A stretch of 64,000 bases of DNA from SpSt-1165 sp964391725. GTDB lineage: Bacteria; Chloroflexota; Anaerolineae; Anaerolineales; Anaerolineaceae. The stretch covers positions 1 to 64,000 of the forward strand of contig CAYMNB010000001.1 of the NCBI GenBank assembly GCA_964391725.1, given 5' to 3'. The notes beneath the pieces are model-generated. The model made no database searches, was not told where the DNA came from, and was given only the letters and a program-made list of their open reading frames with translations. Positions 33,369 to 41,265 of this stretch are shown here, piece after piece; the stretch's first letter is position 1; every line of letters begins with the position of its first letter. Both the position numbers and the translations under genes were made by a program.

Positions 33369-33635
33369 TTAGAAATGATCGTATTGGCTGACATCCATCA
33401 CAAATAACACTGTATGACGCACATCTTCAGCACTAGGTTGTGTGCAATGCGAGCGGATAATTTCCAGCACTTGTTGTACTTCATCATCCTCCACGCCAAT
33501 CATAGCAGTGGTTTGGCCTCGTCGCAAGAAACCGCCCGTCGACGCTACCGAAGTGATCTTAAATCCTTCCGTTGTCAACGCAGATGACACCACATCAGTG
33601 TCCGAATCACGCATAATGGCAATGATTAATTTCAT
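33369..33635 (-). CDS. Cyclic-di-AMP receptor-like protein (DarA/PstA family), second of a tandem pair
   Basis: 88 residues. The start MKLIIAIMRDSD, the glycine motif STGGFLRRGQTTAMIGVEDDEV (about 32-53, split in family alignments at the T-loop base) and the end VLFVMDVSQYDHF match DarA/PstA (about 109 residues), which bind cyclic-di-AMP as PII-like trimers. The chain is about 20 residues shorter, mainly in the B-loop before the last strand. ATG 33635 has GAGGAG upstream; the open frame to 33692 overlaps the preceding gene. The gap from its neighbour's stop is 1 nt, so they are translationally coupled. Confidence 0.85.
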   Translation of the reverse strand: MKLIIAIMRDSDTDVVSSALTTEGFKITSVASTGGFLRRGQTTAMIGVEDDEVQQVLEIIRSHCTQPSAEDVRHTVLFVMDVSQYDHF

Positions 33636-33636
33636 C

Positions 33637-33984
33637 TCAGATCTCCTCGTAGTGTTCAATATCGAGTGAAAAGCAAATGGCTCCCCCCACATTGATCGGT
33701 GTTGGTGCGGGTAACGGTAATGGTGTACTTTCCAATGGCAAAGCGATAAATTCTACGCGCTGTTTACAGGTTTCATTCAGAATATCCAGCACCTTTTCGC
33801 GATTTTCTATGTGCAATGCAATCAATAGCATACTATTCCGCCGACGCAAAAAACCACCTACGGAAGGTAATTTTGTCACTTTTTGATTGATTTTGTTGAG
33901 CATATGAATCGCCAGATCCGCATCCTGCGCCTGGATTATGACAAGTAATAAAGTGTCAATATCGGGTTGTTCAGGTGTTGCCAT
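33637..33984 (-). CDS. Cyclic-di-AMP receptor-like protein (DarA/PstA family), first of a tandem pair
   Basis: 115 residues. Same fold markers as the next gene: LLLVIIQAQDADLAIHML, SVGGFLRRRNSMLLIAL (about 41-57) and the closing strand VGGAICFSLDIEHYEEI. The threonine that contacts the ligand in the TGG motif is Val here (SVGG), and the GVED motif is replaced by HIEN. It may therefore bind a different ligand or act as a partner subunit. A Pro-rich loop (about 83-96) precedes the last strand. Divergent from PBP1 across 133 bp. Site AAAGGA before the ATG. Confidence 0.78.
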   Translation of the reverse strand: MATPEQPDIDTLLLVIIQAQDADLAIHMLNKINQKVTKLPSVGGFLRRRNSMLLIALHIENREKVLDILNETCKQRVEFIALPLESTPLPLPAPTPINVGGAICFSLDIEHYEEI

Positions 33985-34016
33985 TAGAGGTTTCCTTTTG
34001 TATGTTCTCGTTGGCT

Positions 34017-34024
34017 GTTATAAT
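34017..34024. promoter_or_regulatory. Near-palindromic -10 element between receptor pair and PBP1
   Basis: GTTATAAT reads TATAAT on the plus strand (34019-34024) and TATAAC on the minus strand (34017-34022). The expected plus-strand start near 34031 gives PBP1 a leader of about 87 nt. No strong -35 is visible on either side. Confidence 0.4.
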
Positions 34025-34117
34025 GATATATGAAAATAGAGATAGAAATTCATTACATCTATACTCAGATTCTACCATATAACATTAAAGAAAACTCAAG
34101 AAATCGGCATTACATTT

Positions 34118-37100
34118 ATGCAAGAACAGAGAAATTCATTACCCGATAATTCTAAGCCACAACAGACCCCTGATCTCTCGCACGGGTGGTATGGTGATTC
34201 GCAGCCGTCAGACACGGAGAGGCGTCCTTCACCACCCACGACGGTTCCACCAAAGTCGCCTGCCCGCAAGTCCTTATCACCCTATGCACAGACGCAACCG
34301 CTAAAACCTTCACAACAAAAAGCACCGCTAAACCCAGATCAAGTTCAAGTTAATGAATCATGGTTGCAGCAGTTAAAATCCAAACTTAAGTCCATCCAGT
34401 TCGTTAAACCAGACGCCTCACAGACCAAGAAGGTCATGGGTTGTTTGCTGCAGTTTCTCCTGATCGCCATTTTCGCGGGCATCATTTTGCTCAGTGCAGG
34501 AGCAGGTTTCGCATTTCTGCAATATCAAACCATCAAAAATGGGCCTGATTTTCCCGATGTGAGAACCTTGAAGGAACAGGCAGCCCAATTTGAAACGACC
34601 TACATTCTGGACAGAGAAGGCAATCTGTTGTATGAGATCGTAGATCCTATGGCCGGCAGGCGCACTTATGTGGCTTTAAAAGACATTGACCCGCAACTAA
34701 TCGCTGCCACCATTGCGACGGAAGACAAAGAATTTTATAACCACCCTGGTTTCGACCCTGTGGCCATCGCCCGCGCACTGATCCAGAACCTGCTTGCCCA
34801 CCAGACGGTATCTGGGGCATCAACAATCACCCAGCAGCTGGCCCGTATGGTCTTGCTTGCCCCCGAAGAACGCTACGAGATTACCTATTCACGCAAAGCC
34901 AAAGAAATCGTTGTCGCCGCAGAACTGACTCGCATCTATTCCAAAGAAGAAATTCTTGAAATTTACCTGAACCAGATCAATTACGGCAACCTGGCGTATG
35001 GCGTCGAAGCTGCTTCGCAGACCTATTTCAAAACCTCGGCGGAAGATCTCACATTTGGCCAGGCCACCTTCCTGGCAGGCCTTCCACAAGCCCCTGCTAT
35101 CTGGAATGTATATCAGAACCCGACAGGCGCCATCAATCGCCAATCTCAGGTGCTCACCTTGGCACAGGAACTGAGCCAGGAAACTGGTTGTATCTATGTC
35201 AGCAGCCAGCACGACCGGGTATGCGTCACCAGCGCAGACACCGCCAACGCTCTGCTGGAAATCCTCGATTACGATTTTCCCCCGCTGACATTCGCCATGG
35301 AATTCCCTCACTGGGTTTTCTATGTACACAACTGGTTGTTTGAAAACTTTGACAGCAACATCATCTATAATTCAGGTTTTACCATCCACACCAGCATTGA
35401 CCCCGTGCTGCAACGTGAAGCAGAGCGGCTGATCACTGAACAGGTCAACAGCCTTGCAGACAGTCAGGTACAAAGCGGAGCGCTGGTTGCCATCCACCCT
35501 CAAACCGGTGAAATTTTGGCAATGGTCGGATCTGCTGATTTCTACAACGAAGAAATCTCTGGCCAGGTAAACATGAGCATCTCTCCCCGTCAACCCGGCA
35601 GCACCATCAAACCATTGGTATATCTGGCTGCCTTTGAAAAAGGATGGACGCCGGCAACCTTACTGTGGGATATTCCGCTCGAGTTTTCGCCCTCAGGCAT
35701 GCCAGATGAATTCTCCCAGCCCTACAAGCCGGTGAATTATGACCGAAAATACCATGGACCGGTGACAGTGCGATATGCCCTCGGCAATTCATACAATATC
35801 CCAGCGGTCAGCGCCCTTCAATTTGTTGGGGTATACCAGGATCCTGAAACATTGGAGGAAAATGGGTTCATCACCTTTGCCCAACGGATGGGTATCAGCA
35901 CATTGACCAGACCAGATTACGGCCTTTCTCTGGCATTAGGTGGTGGAGAAGTCACCCTACTGGAACTGACCCGCTCATTTGGCATCATGGCCAATCAGGG
36001 CAGAAGTGTTGCCCCGATAGCCGTCACCCACATCACAGACCGCATGGGACGCACTGTCTATGAAGCCCCGCAGCCCGCTTTCCATGAGATCATTCGCCCA
36101 GAACATGCCTTTTTGATCAGTTCGATATTATCAGACAATGCCGCACGCACAGATATGTTCGGTGCCAATTCCACCTTACGCCTGCCTTTTCCGGCTGCTG
36201 TGAAAACGGGCACAACGGATGATACCCGCGACGCCTGGACGATTGGTTACACGCCTGAACTTGTTACTGGTGTCTGGATTGGCAATGCTGACAACAGCGA
36301 AATGGATGATATCACCGGATATCGCGGCGCGTCGCCGGTGTGGAATCAGTTCATGCAGTTTGCGATTCCGCGGATGACCGATAATCCCTCCGCATTTCTC
36401 CCCGTAAATGGTGTCATGGAAAGAACCATCTGTACCTATTCAGGCACTGAGCCATCCCGCTGGTGTAGCAACACCCGCCCTGAATACTTCGCCTACGATC
36501 AGGGGCCGTTACCTGAGGAATTCGATTTCTGGGCAGACGTGCGGGTTGACCCCTGGACGAAATTGCTTGCCAGTGATGAATGTGACAACAACCCGGAAGT
36601 CCTGTCGGTACTGAATGTGAAAGATGAAGAGGCTGTCGCCTGGATTCGCGGCACCAACCAGGGCAAAGCATGGGCAGAGAGTATCGGTTTCCAGGAACCG
36701 TTCGACATTCTGCCCGAAAAACAATGTGAACTCTCCGATCCGCAGGCCAGGGCAGAATTCGCTTTTCCACAGAATGGGGAACTGATCACCCAGGAAGAAG
36801 TCGGCATCTACACCGTGGCAACCGCCACCCGCAACTTCCAGGGATACACCCTCTCTTACGGCATCGGCGAAAACCCCGCAAATTGGATTGAGTTGATGAA
36901 TGACAATGTCATGCATGACCAACCCAGGCTGATTCATACCCTGGACGCGCGAGACCTGCCCAACGGGCCGATTACCCTCAGACTGATTGTGTTTAGCAAC
37001 CGCGCCACAAAAGTGGAAGCCCGTGTGACCATCACAATCAATGTGCCAACGCCTACACCGACACCAACACCTACAGTGACGCCTACGCCTACCCCCACAC

Positions 37101-37156
37101 CAACGCCAACGTTGACACCCATACCGATTGAAGAAGTGGCAGCGGGAGAGGCATAA
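34118..37156 (+). CDS. Class A penicillin-binding protein (PBP1 type)
   Basis: 1012 residues. Cytosolic Pro-rich tail (about 1-105), transmembrane helix (about 108-132), GT51 glycosyltransferase (about 155-335) with EDKEFYNHPGFDP and GASTITQQLARM, then a transpeptidase (about 410-740) with the nucleophile Ser495 in GSTIK, SxN in LGNSYNIPA and KTG in AVKTGTTDDTRD. The C-terminus has a beta-rich segment and a Thr-Pro tail. It polymerises glycan chains and makes 4-3 crosslinks outside the membrane. It faces the cyclic-di-AMP receptor pair, a second messenger often tied to wall stress. Monocistronic. Confidence 0.93.
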   Translation: MQEQRNSLPDNSKPQQTPDLSHGWYGDSQPSDTERRPSPPTTVPPKSPARKSLSPYAQTQPLKPSQQKAPLNPDQVQVNESWLQQLKSKLKSIQFVKPDASQTKKVMGCLLQFLLIAIFAGIILLSAGAGFAFLQYQTIKNGPDFPDVRTLKEQAAQFETTYILDREGNLLYEIVDPMAGRRTYVALKDIDPQLIAATIATEDKEFYNHPGFDPVAIARALIQNLLAHQTVSGASTITQQLARMVLLAPEERYEITYSRKAKEIVVAAELTRIYSKEEILEIYLNQINYGNLAYGVEAASQTYFKTSAEDLTFGQATFLAGLPQAPAIWNVYQNPTGAINRQSQVLTLAQELSQETGCIYVSSQHDRVCVTSADTANALLEILDYDFPPLTFAMEFPHWVFYVHNWLFENFDSNIIYNSGFTIHTSIDPVLQREAERLITEQVNSLADSQVQSGALVAIHPQTGEILAMVGSADFYNEEISGQVNMSISPRQPGSTIKPLVYLAAFEKGWTPATLLWDIPLEFSPSGMPDEFSQPYKPVNYDRKYHGPVTVRYALGNSYNIPAVSALQFVGVYQDPETLEENGFITFAQRMGISTLTRPDYGLSLALGGGEVTLLELTRSFGIMANQGRSVAPIAVTHITDRMGRTVYEAPQPAFHEIIRPEHAFLISSILSDNAARTDMFGANSTLRLPFPAAVKTGTTDDTRDAWTIGYTPELVTGVWIGNADNSEMDDITGYRGASPVWNQFMQFAIPRMTDNPSAFLPVNGVMERTICTYSGTEPSRWCSNTRPEYFAYDQGPLPEEFDFWADVRVDPWTKLLASDECDNNPEVLSVLNVKDEEAVAWIRGTNQGKAWAESIGFQEPFDILPEKQCELSDPQARAEFAFPQNGELITQEEVGIYTVATATRNFQGYTLSYGIGENPANWIELMNDNVMHDQPRLIHTLDARDLPNGPITLRLIVFSNRATKVEARVTITINVPTPTPTPTPTVTPTPTPTPTPTLTPIPIEEVAAGEA

Positions 37157-37221
37157 TCAAACCACAATCACCGGGGCAGAATACTGGCCGTTTCGATTTG
37201 GTTTAATAAAAAACATAATCT

Positions 37222-37255
37222 AAAAAAAATTCTTGAGAATTTCAGCTGGGTTCTC
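37222..37255 (-). terminator. Weak terminator after the dioxygenase gene
   Basis: On the minus strand GAGAA (37255-37251) pairs with TTCTC (37239-37235), with possible inner pairs, followed by AAGAATTTTTTTTA. The stem is short, so this is tentative. The 146-bp gap from 37157 to 37302 holds nothing else I can support. Confidence 0.35.
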
Positions 37256-37302
37256 CGCTAAGGTACCACCTTTTATGCTGCAATTGATTATCAGCAAGTT
37301 CT

Positions 37303-38115
37303 TCATGTCCATAAAAATGCTGTACCTCTTTTCCCCAGAATATAGTCGTCAAATATTTTGGCACCAACCCCTGTAGATAGTCCGACACAGACAAACAAAG
37401 GTAACAAATGCTCTTCTCGAGGATGACAATACCTGGCACCCGGAATATTTTCCCAGTTTATTAAGGATTCCCACTTCTTATCTTCCTCTTGATAACCACA
37501 GCAAATTTCAATCAGCTTGTTTTGAAACTCATCATTTACGGGATCTACGGTACTTTCCCCTGTAAAGTAGAAGCGTCTCATGTTATGAAATGAAAACCCC
37601 GAACCAATGAATAGAAAATTGTCCTCAAGTAACGGTCTTAATGCCTTCCCAATACTGAGATGTGTCATTGGGTCAAGATTATGATGTAGTGAAATCTGAA
37701 TAACAGGTATATCAGCATCTGGATATATCATCTTTAAGGGTATATAAGAACCATGGTCATAGGGTCTTTTATCGTCCAACCGATACTTAATTCCATTCTT
37801 CATAAATAGGTCAGCGACCTTTAAAGCTAACTCACTATCCCCTTTGCATGGATATTTGATAGTATAGGCAGCCTCAGGAAATCCATAATAATCATACATA
37901 ATCTCAGGTTCACTTCCACTTTGGACGGTAACCACATCTTCCTCCCAGTGAGCACTGAATACAATAATTGATTTTGGTCTATTTATTCTTCCTGGAAGGC
38001 TTTTCATAAATTGAATCATTGTTCGATGGGAAGGATCATCCAATATGGGAAGTGGACCTCCACCATGTGAAAAATATATAACCTGACCATTCAGGTTTAA
38101 ATTATCTTTGTTCAT
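37303..38115 (-). CDS. DODA/LigB-type extradiol dioxygenase
   Basis: 270 residues of the class III extradiol dioxygenase family, like E. coli YgiD or plant DOPA dioxygenase. Likely metal ligands are His17 (SHGGGP), His56 (SAHWEE) and His177 (GSGFSFHNMR), with His121 in YDHGSYIPL near the active site and a further His in REEHLLPLF. It may cleave a catechol ring, or act on an unknown substrate given an anaerobic host. ATG 38115 has a perfect AAGGAGG eight bases away; the open frame to 38172 is rejected. The gene lies in an AT-richer stretch, suggesting acquisition. Confidence 0.87.
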   Translation of the reverse strand: MNKDNLNLNGQVIYFSHGGGPLPILDDPSHRTMIQFMKSLPGRINRPKSIIVFSAHWEEDVVTVQSGSEPEIMYDYYGFPEAAYTIKYPCKGDSELALKVADLFMKNGIKYRLDDKRPYDHGSYIPLKMIYPDADIPVIQISLHHNLDPMTHLSIGKALRPLLEDNFLFIGSGFSFHNMRRFYFTGESTVDPVNDEFQNKLIEICCGYQEEDKKWESLINWENIPGARYCHPREEHLLPLFVCVGLSTGVGAKIFDDYILGKRGTAFLWT

Positions 38116-38214
38116 AATGACAACCTCCTTATCCAATGATGAAACGCAATGCTGCCAATCATCTTCTATCATATCATATACCGGAAGCCTTTTCCTACAG
38201 GGGATGCTACTTAA

Positions 38215-38346
38215 TTACCGGAAACAAACTACGATCAGTTCACTATGGTGATTCATCTTTACCACAATCCGCGCCTCATCAGGTGTCACTCGTTCAACCC
38301 GGCCTAATGGCCTAATGCTACTGATTGGCGCGATTAAATCGTTGAG
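38215..38346 (-). pseudogene. C-terminal fragment of a lost gene
   Basis: An open frame with no start codon ends at TAA 38217-38215 and encodes 43 residues, RVERVTPDEARIVVKMNHHS being its clearest part. The composition looks coding, but it begins inside the 3' end of the flavodoxin gene in another frame. It has no ribosome-binding site. I read it as the left-over tail of a gene interrupted when the island inserted. No family assigned. Confidence 0.35.
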
Positions 38347-39554
38347 ATTTCCTTGGTTATAGATACATGTGGACGGTCAAAACTTTTTTCATAAACATTA
38401 TTGGCTTTGAGCTGGTAGTCCCAGAATGAGTTTAATCGTCCAGTTTTAGCAACTAATTTGACAAGGGAGCCAATAACCTTGCCAAATCGAATCGGCATTG
38501 CCAATTGGCGGATATCTGCCCGGTTATATTTGCCCTCATTCACCAAATTCACGATAGCATTTACCATTGGTTCCATCATTTTTTCTTGAGCCTTAGCAGG
38601 CCTCGTCACCAAGCCTTCCACCCCGCCCTTTATGGCTGTGCCAAGATACGTTCTTCCCAATTTGACAGCCAATTGTTCAAAATATGCCTCAATATAGTGA
38701 GATTGACTGCTTTCCGGAAAACCAGATTGAACAAAAAAACCAATGCTCCCCTGGCAGGTTTGAAGTTTCTCGATAAATCTCATGACGTGGGAAGGCATGG
38801 CATGCACGTACAGGGGCATGAAGAACATAACGTGTTTATCGTTCTTAAAATTCTCTGCCCACTCCGCCCATTTATTTCTTTCCTTCAAATCACGAACCTC
38901 AATCCTGTCACCAAGGGCTTCAACAGTTTTTTGCAAAATAAGGGCGGAATTGCTGCCACTCCTTCTGGGGGAACCGTTATAAATCACCAGTTTCTCCATG
39001 GGTTCCGTCGATTCAAAAGCCACAGCCTGGTTTTTCGCCTTTCTTGGTTCCAGCAGGCGCAGTTGAAGGTTCTCCTCTTTTACGATACGGTAGACCATCG
39101 ATTTAAAATGGTAGGCTGTACGGTACAGAAAATCCTCGATGACTTGTTCTTCTTGATTTGTTAAGCCTTCGGTATCAAAATAAAAAACCAAATCTGGATA
39201 ACGCTCATATCTGGCGACATGATGACATTCGCCATCAACGATTTCTATATAGGGATGGTAGTGGGGAATTGTTCTGTCAAAAAAAGCTTTGGCTTGATGA
39301 TTGATGAATCCTTGCGCAGTATCAAAGAGTAAAACTACAGTATCACTGTTTACATAGTCAGGGTAGTGTTCGGCCATCTGATCCTTCATCACACACTTGC
39401 CCGGGGTCTTGAGCCAGCAGTTCCAACAACCAATACATGCATTTATGGATTGATCTCCTAACCTCACAACCTCTACAGGTTCAACATAAAGATTGCGGAC
39501 AGCCTCATAGATTCCACCATTTTCTTTCTCTCGTAGATCAAACATAGTTTTCAT
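38334..39554 (-). CDS. Double flavodoxin-fold NAD(P)H oxidoreductase
   Basis: 406 residues made of two flavodoxin-like halves. The second (about 188-395) is a complete NADPH-dependent FMN-reductase-like domain with the FMN phosphate loop YNGSPRRSGSNSA (about 192-204). The first (about 20-160) has ACIGCWNCWLKTPGKC (Cys40, 43, 46, 54), as in iron-sulfur flavoproteins, but no phosphate loop; its N-terminal strand seems missing. So the first half may bind a cluster rather than FMN. ATG 39554 has GGAGG upstream. It is AT-richer than its surroundings and probably shares the island's origin. Confidence 0.75.
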   Translation of the reverse strand: MKTMFDLREKENGGIYEAVRNLYVEPVEVVRLGDQSINACIGCWNCWLKTPGKCVMKDQMAEHYPDYVNSDTVVLLFDTAQGFINHQAKAFFDRTIPHYHPYIEIVDGECHHVARYERYPDLVFYFDTEGLTNQEEQVIEDFLYRTAYHFKSMVYRIVKEENLQLRLLEPRKAKNQAVAFESTEPMEKLVIYNGSPRRSGSNSALILQKTVEALGDRIEVRDLKERNKWAEWAENFKNDKHVMFFMPLYVHAMPSHVMRFIEKLQTCQGSIGFFVQSGFPESSQSHYIEAYFEQLAVKLGRTYLGTAIKGGVEGLVTRPAKAQEKMMEPMVNAIVNLVNEGKYNRADIRQLAMPIRFGKVIGSLVKLVAKTGRLNSFWDYQLKANNVYEKSFDRPHVSITKEISTI

Positions 39555-39586
39555 ATATATTCCTCCTTCAATTCCCTTTGTTTTTT

Positions 39587-39793
39587 TCAGCGTATAAATG
39601 CTTTTGCCAACCAATGACCGTCCAGGCGTCGTGCCTGACATGAGTAGTTCCTAATACACAGGAGTTTTTTTCCATCATAGCGTAAAAAAAGCTCATACAG
39701 CATTTTGAAAACTTCCGTCTTAGAGCCAGGTATATCGAAGGCCAGCCCTCCAAGAAAGACAGTATCATACCATGCATTAAACCCTTCCTTCAT
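39587..39793 (-). CDS. Small ORF of doubtful status
   Basis: 68 residues, MKEGFNAWYDTVFLGGLAF at the start. The sequence looks protein-like (regular hydrophobic pattern), but I recognise no family and see no ribosome-binding site. It starts 6 nt after another small ORF on the same strand. The pair could be fragments of one frameshifted gene at the edge of the AT-rich island. Nothing else is seen in 39555-39941. Confidence 0.35.
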   Translation of the reverse strand: MKEGFNAWYDTVFLGGLAFDIPGSKTEVFKMLYELFLRYDGKKLLCIRNYSCQARRLDGHWLAKAFIR

Positions 39794-39798
39794 TTGAC

Positions 39799-39930
39799 TT
39801 ATGCCGCAACCGCTGTTAACTGAATAACTCTCCCCTGTCTCTTATCATAAACCATCGGAAGGCTCGATATATACACCCAGGTGCCATCCATCAGTCCTAC
39901 CAAATAATTGAAAAGAGTATAGCTAAACAT
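39799..39930 (-). CDS. Small ORF of doubtful status
   Basis: 43 residues beginning MFSYTLFNYLVGLMDGTWVY, 12 nt downstream of the rlmD stop on the same strand. No recognised family and no clear ribosome-binding site. It may be a fragment of a gene broken at the island boundary. Confidence 0.3.
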   Translation of the reverse strand: MFSYTLFNYLVGLMDGTWVYISSLPMVYDKRQGRVIQLTAVAA

Positions 39931-39941
39931 TGAAAGACCCT

Positions 39942-41174
39942 CTACGACTCCACCCATGCCATCAATACTATCGTCTCAATGTGATAAGTCTGTGGAAATT
40001 GGTCAAAAAAGGCCACCTCGTCCAGTCGATATCCCTGTTGGACAAAGCGCTTCACATCTCTTGTCAGTGTGGCAGGGTCGCAGGACACATAAGCAATCCA
40101 GGGCACTTGCTTCTCCACCAACCAATCTACTACGGAACCAGCCAGACCCGATCGCGGCGGATCCACAATCACAATATCCGGCGTTTCAGTAATACCGGGC
40201 AGTATGATTTCGACAGCCCCTTCATAAATCTCGATATGGTCAAATGCATCCAGATTGACCACATAATCAGCCACAGCCGAGGGTGATTGCTCGATCCCTA
40301 CAACTTTTCCAGAGCGCTCTGCAAAGAATCGACTGAACAAACCGACACCGCAATAGAGATCGAACAAGGTGACATCCGCCCCATCGGGCAGCCGGCTCGC
40401 TAAAAATACCGCCATTCGTTCGGCCATGGGCAGGTTGGCCTGGAAAAAAGAGCCAGCCGATACCACGAAGTCATAATCACCAACACTGAAGACCTGCGAC
40501 TCACTGCCAGCCAGAACAACCTGGCCAGCGGGAGATTGGTGTACTATCGATCCGGTGAAATCAATCGAAACTTCAGGGAGGGTAGTTTCATCACTGTCGA
40601 TAATGATCATCACTTCATCGGTGGAATCCCAGCGAAATTCCACTGTGTTGATCGAGTCTTCCGCCGAAAGCGTGAATTGCTTCAGGAATTTTTGCAGCTG
40701 CCCTTTTGCCAGCAAACAATCAGCAACAGGTACCAGCAGGTTTGAACCCTGTTGTAAGAACCCCAGGGTGCCATCATTCGCCACATGCAGCCGCACCGCA
40801 TTCCGGTAATGGTATTCTTTACCAGACAATTCGATCACCTTCAAAGGAATATCATCAATACCGCCATTACGTGAAAAAAGGTCCTTAAGGATGTCACCTT
40901 TTGTCTCGATCTGGTCACCATAAGGTAAATGTTGGTAATGGCAGCCGCCGCAATCACCGAAATATGGGCAGGGAGGCGCAATCCTTCGCTCCGAAATTTC
41001 TAACCAACGGACTGCTTTTCCACGGGCATAACGCTGCTTCTCTTCTGTGATCTCCACCATGACCAGCTCTCCCGGAAGCACAAACGGCACAAAAACTGAT
41101 CTGCCATCACCCAGCCGTCCCAATCCCTCTCCGCCATAGACCAGCTTTTCAATTCTCACCTGTTGTTTTTCCAA
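39942..41174 (-). CDS. rlmD: 23S rRNA (uracil-5)-methyltransferase, RlmD/TrmA family
   Basis: 410 residues. N-terminal TRAM domain (about 1-55), an Fe-S site C-x5-C-x2-C in CPYFGDCGGC (about 69-78) with a later Cys, then the Rossmann methyltransferase with LFDLYCGVGLFS (about 270-281), DPPRSGL (about 334-340) and the catalytic Cys in YVSCDPATL (about 356-364). It transfers a methyl group from SAM to a uracil in rRNA. RlmC, RlmD and TrmA are hard to tell apart in this phylum; the Fe-S site argues for an Rlm enzyme. It starts with TTG, with GGGAG eight bases upstream. Divergent from the large TPR gene. Confidence 0.88.
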   Translation of the reverse strand: MEKQQVRIEKLVYGGEGLGRLGDGRSVFVPFVLPGELVMVEITEEKQRYARGKAVRWLEISERRIAPPCPYFGDCGGCHYQHLPYGDQIETKGDILKDLFSRNGGIDDIPLKVIELSGKEYHYRNAVRLHVANDGTLGFLQQGSNLLVPVADCLLAKGQLQKFLKQFTLSAEDSINTVEFRWDSTDEVMIIIDSDETTLPEVSIDFTGSIVHQSPAGQVVLAGSESQVFSVGDYDFVVSAGSFFQANLPMAERMAVFLASRLPDGADVTLFDLYCGVGLFSRFFAERSGKVVGIEQSPSAVADYVVNLDAFDHIEIYEGAVEIILPGITETPDIVIVDPPRSGLAGSVVDWLVEKQVPWIAYVSCDPATLTRDVKRFVQQGYRLDEVAFFDQFPQTYHIETIVLMAWVES

Positions 41175-41217
41175 GAGTTAGCTCCCTTAATCAAGTTTAT
41201 GAAAAATCATTTTTAGA

Positions 41218-41225
41218 ATTATAAT
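41218..41225. promoter_or_regulatory. Palindromic -10 element shared by rlmD and TPR gene
   Basis: A perfect ATTATAAT gives TATAAT on both strands (plus 41220-41225, minus 41223-41218). The expected leaders are about 34 nt for the TPR gene and about 37 nt for rlmD, both sensible. No strong -35 is visible on either side. Confidence 0.5.
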
Positions 41226-41265
41226 AAGATTTTAGAGAATCAAGTCATGCGAAACGAGGTCGGCA

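Noticed and set aside
29689..38115. AmmeMemoRadiSam system from AMMECR1 and the LigB-like gene
   Set aside because: The two genes are more than 7 kb apart, the second has DODA-type His ligands, and no radical-SAM gene lies between them.
38505..39164. 219-codon frame antisense to the flavodoxin gene
   Set aside because: Shadow frame with low-complexity composition and no start signal.
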